Shown here in pieces: positions 58,270-64,000 of a stretch of 64,000 nt of DNA. The stretch spans positions 158,896,920-158,960,919 of the forward strand of contig NC_039358.1 of the NCBI RefSeq assembly GCF_003573695.1. The letters are read 5' to 3'. The position numbers and the translations under genes are program-made. Numbering within the stretch: the stretch's first letter is position 1; every line of letters begins with the position of its first letter. The notes under the pieces are model-generated. The model searched no databases. It was not told where the DNA came from and saw only the letters and a program-made list of their open reading frames with translations. This DNA comes from Papaver somniferum. Taxonomy: Eukaryota; Streptophyta; Magnoliopsida; Ranunculales; Papaveraceae.

Positions 58270-59892
58270 GTATTTGTAATACTCACCTGTAGAGGAAAGT
58301 AACCTAATTACGTGAAAGCTCTTACATCAGATTCATTTAAATACTTATGTGGGATCAAGAGGTATCTAGAAATACCGTTCATGGGAAAATAAGATCGTAT
58401 TTTTATTTTAGTTTTCGATTATTAATTTGATTGACTAACGGTGGTTGAACTTTGATATGCGCCTAGTTTGTTTATTCCATGATCCTTCTCTTTTGATATA
58501 AGGCCACTCGAACTAGATCAAGGATCAACAAATTAAGTTCAGATCTTTTTTTTAAATCTGAAGATAGCTAGGCTTGTGAACATCCATTATTAACAGACTT
58601 CGTTTTGTGCGTGATTAATCATAAGGGAATAAAGTTATTTGTATAGGTACATTGAAGATTCGAAAACAAAAGGATTTCTGATTGGTTTCTAATCTTTGTG
58701 CTATACGTCGTGCACACTTGATTGACTGGGATCCGACATAGATTTTTTATCTTGACATGCATCTTATGGATTGTCGTAGAGATCGACGATTTATCGTCCG
58801 GTGATTCTCTTCAGAATCCGAATTATGATAGGTTGTGAACTAAGATTTGATTATCTCGATAATCCAGATTTTGGTTGATCTAAACCGATAAAAAGGAGTT
58901 TAAGTTTTTTTATATGGAAGAGCCTTTGTATAACTCAACATTATCTCTTATTTTAGTTCTTGAGATTTAGAGTGGTTACTGAATGCGGTTTAGTCTTTTA
59001 CTGTTCGGAATACGATCCAAAGGAGTTGAGTGGTAGAAGTATTCACAATGGCTGAAGCAACTTAAGATAATGGACTATAACTTAGGATTCACGTGTGTTG
59101 ACCAAATTGGTAGTAAGCGCAGGAATACTGAAAGAACTAGGTAACTTGGACTTAGTTTACTTGGTATCTACAATACGAAGTTGGTAGCGGTCTTTATATA
59201 GCGGCTTAATTCTGAGGACTAGTGAACACCTTTTTTTACATTGTAGTTTTGTTCAAAAGTTATGGAACTATTATACAGAAGGATACAACGAAAGATGGAT
59301 GCGAGCAAGTACCATTTCGACTCAATTTGAAGCTTGGAAATTCTGAAAAGACGGAAACAAAAGAAGAGAGAAATGAACATTAGTAATCTTTGCAATCTGT
59401 TGAGTAGTCTGGGGGAAGAAAAAAAGAATAAAGGCGAAGAAAACCAGTTCTGATAAACGAAGTTAGGACCTCGTTATTTTGAAGAAATTGGTTCATAGAG
59501 TTAGTTGCTCATTCCAAAGGTGCAATTGATTGTTTATATTTATATTACAGAATTGGATGTTTACGTTACATTTTTCTTGTCTACAATTTAAGTTTTCTCA
59601 GGAAAAAAATCGGACATGAGTAATTTATTGAATCCAGTTGGTATTGGATTCCTTGAGAACGTACACGTCCAATCCTATGTTCATTGAATTTCATAAGACC
59701 CGTCCGCATCCAATCCACCAAGTGACAAATCTAGCATCCGATCCGACAAAATCCGATTCGGACCCTAGTTAATAATTCGACGAATAATACGCGAATTATT
59801 CGGGAATGAACAAATTCGTATCCATTTAACTTACAACTGAACTCCCGATCCTAACACGCTATAGGCTTCCCGAATAATCCTCGAATAATTTG
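58270..59892. other. Unassigned sequence
   Basis: No ORF above background, RNA gene or known repeat recognised. At 59620-59765 there are GATCCGACAAAATCCGATTCGG-like words that may be the end of a decayed DNA transposon. Confidence 0.4.
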
Positions 59893-60275
59893 CTTGCATA
59901 GTTCGGCTAGTCTTATTTGGGCCTGATCCAAATCGAGCGAGTTAATCGGGCGATTTGAACCCTGTTTAAATGATTTGTACCCGATTTACATAGTTTTTCT
60001 TTTTTTTTTCCTCAAAAAAAAGCTTCGTTTGCATAGTTCGAGTAGCCTTATTTGGGTCTGATCCAACTCGAGCGAGTTAATCGGGTGATTTGAACCCAGT
60101 TTAACTGATTTGTGCCCTATTTACATAGTTTTTCTTTTTTTTTCCCTCAAAAGGAACTTCGTTTGCATAGTTCGGGTAGCCTTATTTGGGCCTTATCCAA
60201 CTCGAGCGAGTTAATCGGGCGATTTAAACCCGGTTTACATAGTTTTTCTTTTTTTTGCTCAAAAAAGCTTCAATG
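59893..60275. repeat. Three-copy tandem repeat, about 134 bp
   Basis: Unit starts at GCATAGTTCG (59896, 60031, 60165), runs through CGAGCGAGTTAATCGGGCGA and ends in TTACATAGTTTTTC plus a T run and CTCAAAA. The third copy is shortened. Confidence 0.88.
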
Positions 60276-60311
60276 AAATTGTATCCAGTGTTCTAGTGGT
60301 CACTTAACTAG

Positions 60312-60340
60312 AACACAAGGCACTGAGCTATAAGCTGGTT
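60312..60340. repeat. 10-bp perfect inverted repeat
   Basis: GTGTTCTAGT and ACTAGAACAC separated by 9 nt (GGTCACTTA), just after the tandem repeat. Could form a hairpin; no context for a function. Confidence 0.6.
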
Positions 60341-61139
60341 TGCATTAAAAGGGTATATATTTTTAATATACTTAAATTTCAACACTAGTTTGTTGTTTTA
60401 GGGGAAATCCTTATTAAAATGTCTATTTTATTACGCCGAATTTCGCATGCCGAATTCATATCTATTAAAACGAATTAAACACATACTTATACCGTTCTGC
60501 ACTACTGCCGAATCACGAACCCTTGACCGGATTTTTGACCGAATTTGACATTTACGAAGCCGTACACGTATGTTTGCAGTTCCGTACGTTTCCAGTATTC
60601 CAAATTGCTAACTAGGGGTCATGGAATGGAACTTATGCTCAGCCCTGATCCTTAGAACACTCTTCCTCTTTCTAAGGAAGTACGCATAGGGGTGAGCATA
60701 AAAACCGGAACCGCGGATTTCATCCGTATCCGTCCGCAAAATTTGCGGGTGGAACCCAATCCGCAAGGTCTATGGGACGGACACGGGTGAGATTCTCAAA
60801 TCCGCACTTTTAGCAGTTTGGTTGCGGTTGGATTTTGAAATCCGCAGATTCACCCGCCACGTAGGGTAGTAAGGGAATGAGCAGGAAATTGCATATATAA
60901 TGTGCTATTAGTAGATAATGTGTTATTAGTAGAGTAGTTTTGTTAAGACAGGAAAATGCAGTAGGTAATGGTGTGTGACAGCGTACTCATAACGAATATA
61001 TGTCCCTACTTTTGACACCCAATGAATATATCCTTATACAACAATAAATATATCCCTACTTTTTAATAATTTTATCCATTTAATATTAAATTACCTTAAT
61101 ATCCTCACCCATATAATATTTTTCTTTATTTCAAAATGG

Positions 61140-61400
61140 AACAAACTTCTTTCTCTACCACTTCACCACCACCACTAGCACCATCACAACCAACATTCAA
61201 CTACCATTCCACAACCACTGCTCAACAACCACCACCTACCAACCGCCACCACCACTAATATTCCACCACCACTCCTTAACCACCACCATTACACCACCAA
61301 CAGTCCTCCACCACCACTAGTCCGTCGCCGCCACCGCCACTAGTCTTCCGCCGCCACCGCCACCGTCGTCGCCGCCGCCGCCGCCACCACTGGTTCAGAT
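61140..61400. repeat. CCA/CCG-rich tract
   Basis: Dense ACCACC, then GCCGCCGCC between 61350 and 61390. A similar CAC-rich stretch lies at 61800-61945 and 62160-62280. His/Pro/Gly-rich ORFs here are compositional. Confidence 0.85.
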
Positions 61401-61408
61401 ATTTTTGT

Positions 61409-62114
61409 ATCAACAACAGTAGTTGATCCAAATAAAAATAGAACCAACATTAGAAGTTGATCCAATTTAGGGGATCAACAATGGTAGTTGATCCAAAAAA
61501 AAAAAAGGATCAACAGTAGAAGTTGATCCATGTAAATGGAGTGAACTTGGCGTGACTCGAACACGCATCATCTGACATGGAGTCAATCATGCTACCATTG
61601 CACCACAAGTTCAACATTGGAAGAAATTTACACGATTTAAACTACAAGCATGATTTAAACTACAAGCATAATTATACTTATCCAAGGAAATATTGTCAAC
61701 AATAGAAGTTGAAAGGATCAACAACAGTAGTTGATCCAAAAAAAAAAGGATCAACAGTAGAAGTTGATCCAATTTAGGGGATCAACGACAGTAGTTGATC
61801 CACTACTATCACCTCCACCGCAACAACATCCACCACCACCACCATAGCAACAAGCACCAACACTATGTTGGAACATCCACCACCACTGCTGCAAACGCAA
61901 AAAACCACCACCATTGTCATCGCTACAACTATACCTTCCACCACCATCAAAAACATGCAAATACAATACAACAATTATAATAGTGTCACTACCACCATCA
62001 ACAGTAGTTGATCCCATAAAAAATTGGGTCAACAACCGTAGTTGATCCCATAAAAAATTGGATCAACAATAGGTGTTGATACCATAAATGGGATCAAAAA
62101 CAGTAGTTGATCCC
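61409..62114. repeat. Array of about 12 GATCAAC/GTTGATC hairpins
   Basis: Inverted repeats of the form GGATCAAC-n(5-7)-GTTGATCC at about 61409, 61443, 61472, 61507, 61696, 61715, 61748, 61779, 61997, 62026, 62060 and 62090. Several are separated by A runs. Arms are 5-9 bp. The tRNA-like gene sits between the fourth and fifth. Confidence 0.75.
61543..61612 (-). tRNA. tRNA-Trp-like gene or pseudogene, anticodon CCA
   Basis: On the minus strand a 70-nt cloverleaf can be drawn: acceptor GAACTTG/CAAGTTC (7 of 7), D stem GTGC/GCAT, anticodon loop CTCCATG with anticodon CCA, anticodon stem 4 of 5 (top pair mismatched), 4-nt variable loop, T stem GCGTG/CACGC with TTCGAGT loop. The internal promoter A box TGGTGCAATGG and B box GTTCGAGTC are good. 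The order and the CAATGGTAGC and GACTCCA stretches match plant tRNA-Trp. The acceptor is unlike the usual plant one yet fully paired. No intron. On the minus strand a T run follows about 37 nt downstream (61495-61506). It could be a functional gene, a SINE head or a decayed copy. Confidence 0.7.
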
Positions 62115-62512
62115 GTAAAAATTGAAGTAAGTAGGTTTACTAAAAGGACAATTCCTATATATGGAACACCATTGTTATCATCATCACCTTCACAACCACC
62201 ACCACCACAATTATCATCTCCACTACAACATCATCCATCATCATATCAATAACTACCACCACCATAACAATAGCCACCAACTGCAACATCCAAAAAATAA
62301 AAAAATAAAAAAGTTCATTGTATACCGACATATACAAAGGAAAAACATTAAATTCGACCAACGCATTTGTTTCTCAAAGTAGTCAAAAACCCCAATTGAA
62401 CAAACACCGTTATCATCGATTTTAGGTTCTTCAAACTGAATTCAATATTGAAATCGAAATGAATCTAATATTTCTGATGATCAAATTTGAGATTTGGAGA
62501 TTAGGTTCTCAC

Positions 62513-62745
62513 TGATTCCTGACTCAATCGATATGAATCAGATGCTGCCGGACCTGATGATAAATTTGTTGGAGGTGGCGGAGCTGGTGAAGGTGTTGGT
62601 ATTGGTGCAGGCGACGTTTTTTTGTTTCTCTCTGATTCCTGATTCAATCGATACGATTCGGGTGCTGTCGGATCTGATGAAAAATTTGATGGAGGTGGCG
62701 GAGCTGGTGAAGGTGTTGGTAGTGGTGCAGGCGACTGTGAGGGCT
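62513..62745 (+). pseudogene. Duplicated Gly-rich coding-like segment
   Basis: Two 120-bp units (starting about 62513 and 62633). In one frame each gives a Gly/Ala-rich stretch such as GGGGAGEGVGIGAGD preceded by an Asp-rich part (SDAAGPDDKF). A stop lies between them. The other open frame (62494-62883) gives a Leu/Val-rich product with the same duplication (LLEVAELVKVLVLVQAT). Neither is a known protein; probably a captured and decayed fragment. Confidence 0.35.
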
Positions 62746-63353
62746 TTTGTTTCCTCCCAACTTCGAGAGTGTAAAGAAATAAAGAAATACACGAAGAAGA
62801 AGAAGGTCCCTAGTGGAATTATAAAAATTTTATTTTTACTAAAAATTTCAATTATACCATTAAAGACATGTATAGACCCATGAAAAGAAGGGACAATAAT
62901 TCATTTTTCACTAACAAAAAATTAATAAATGTCTGAGCTTAGCTCTTACTGCGAGGCTAATGATGCATTTCCTCTGAAGCCATTAATTGTGTCTCTATTG
63001 AGTCCACTCCAATTGTTGATTCTGGTCTGTTTATCTCATTTATACTCGGGCTAGCTACTTGAAACCAATTTTCTTTTTTTCTTTTTTTTTTCTTTTATGT
63101 GTATGTCTCATCACAAATTGATCCGTAGAAATAAACAAGCTGTCTCCGAAACTTTGAACAGCTAGCTTCTCCATTTTTTTTAAAACTAAATTCGCGGTTA
63201 ATCCGCATCCGATCCGTATCACCCGTTGATCCACGGATATGAAATTCACGGGTGATTGGGCTGGACACGGTTGGATTTTCCAAATCCGCAACTTTGACGG
63301 ATTGGACGCGGATGACCCCTAATCAGCAACCGTCTGTTCGTTGCACACCCCTA

Positions 63354-64000
63354 CACATAAGAACTCGCGTAGTAGATCCAATCTAGAAACTTGTGTTGTG
63401 TGGACGTACCCAACCAAACCTGGGTCATTTCGTATTGGATCCAGTGAGAGTGTTGGATCTCAAGAACAAACTTCTGTTCTCCCTGAGCTTTAAGTCTATT
63501 TTACTAGTATTAAGTAATACTACCGAATGCTATAAAAATACTTCATTGATTGTTTAGTTTAGTTCCATTTCATAGGATCCGTTGTGAAATTAACGATGTC
63601 GCACCCCTTGGTATGAGCTTAGAAAACTGGATTGCTGATTGAATCAAGCAAATATATTTGGAGAGCTTTCTGACACAGACTGTAAAAAATAAAAACCAGT
63701 TTATTACCTTTATTTCATCGTGGAGATCAGATATTGATCTTCTAAAAAGGTATCATCCCTCTTTTAAGAAAACAGTGCAAAACAAAAAGATCAACATGCC
63801 TATGGAACCCAGTCGGGAATCATGAACCCTACGTTTTGTAGGCCAGTTGCAGTATTTGTAGCTCATAACCCTTGGTTGGGGTTTCTTATATATGCATAAT
63901 GCATTGACATGTCTCTCTCATTAGGAGATTTTACTTTTACCTTGCTTTTCTTTTTTAAGCCTACGTTGCTCAATTTGATAGTTTGAGTTGAGGAACATTT
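63354..64000. other. Unassigned sequence
   Basis: No gene, RNA or repeat recognised to the window end. Confidence 0.5.

Larger units (their letters stand above)
60687..63353. mobile_element. hAT-like element with 2.3-kb interior
   Basis: Ends TAGGGGTGAGCA and TGCACACCCCTA, with arms (60687-60860 and 63185-63353) matching, in inverted orientation, those of the 629-bp element at 33339. Target duplication is unclear: TACGCATA (60681-60688) and TACACATA (63352-63359) match 7 of 8 but overlap the TA of the ends. The interior has no transposase and differs fully from the smaller element: CCA/CCG tracts, hairpin array, tRNA-like gene, Gly-rich duplication. It may instead be two nearby element ends. 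Confidence 0.55.

Noticed and set aside
60290..60420. tRNA-derived SINE at the inverted repeat
   Set aside because: An A-box-like TAGTGGTCAC is present but no B box, poly-A tail or target duplication was found.
61751..62035. Gly-rich minus-strand ORF and His-rich plus ORFs (61795-61980, 62161-62382)
   Set aside because: Direct translation of CCA/CAC simple-sequence tracts on both strands.
60681..63359. Certain 8-bp target duplication for the large hAT-like element
   Set aside because: TACGCATA/TACACATA overlaps the TA of the inverted repeats and has one mismatch; kept only as a hint.

Overview
The window looks like gene-poor, repeat-dense nuclear DNA from a flowering plant. Nearly all of it is retrotransposons inserted into one another. 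I see no convincing intact protein-coding host gene. The lineage is not shown directly. Element style and gag/LTR wording would fit a large-genome eudicot, possibly a Ranunculales or Papaver type, but that is inference.

Left part (1-30600). Positions 1-4285 hold the 3' part of an Athila-like, pol-less Ty3 element (plus strand): an acidic ORF, an internal and a terminal polypurine tract, and a long LTR. It abuts a 3'-truncated copia element (copia-1, minus, about 4286-8047) that lies in the integrase remnant of a Tat-lineage Ty3 element (Tat-A, plus, 8048-28615). Tat-A carries an antisense, intron-bearing extra ORF (aORF) that is split by copia-2 (minus, 11365-26210, target duplication GGGAT). 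Copia-2's 3' LTR is itself split by a 6-kb non-coding TG...CA element full of tandem repeats (13443-19429, duplication AACAC). Tat-A lies against the ORF1 part of an L1-type LINE (28616-30600, minus).

Middle part (30600-58269). A short acidic ORF remnant is followed by a probable solo LTR (31089-34185, minus), which carries a 629-bp hAT-type non-autonomous DNA transposon with an exact 8-bp duplication. Copia-3 (plus, 34775-58269, truncated 5' LTR) contains two complete nested elements. Tat-B (36728-45645, duplication GTATG) has gag, protease and a six-exon antisense aORF but no reverse transcriptase. An Athila-like pol-less element (48352-55702, minus, duplication CTAAA) has one ORF of unknown function.

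Right part (58270-64000). Unassigned sequence contains a three-copy 134-bp tandem repeat, then a 2.67-kb hAT-like element in inverted orientation. Its interior holds CCA/CCG-rich tracts, about 12 short GATCAAC/GTTGATC hairpins, a tRNA-Trp-like gene in the middle of them, and a duplicated Gly-rich segment.

Common theme: the three copia copies belong to one family with LTRs of about 2.4 kb (two full-length, one split, one truncated) that encodes gag but no visible pol. The Athila-like and Tat-B elements are also pol-less. The window is therefore a record of non-autonomous retrotransposons that must have been mobilised in trans. The most unusual signals are a conserved stem-loop array in the copia 3' non-coding region, cassettes of short palindromes swapped between copia LTR subfamilies, paired polypurine tracts with a hairpin in the Athila-like elements, and the tRNA-Trp-like/hairpin cluster.
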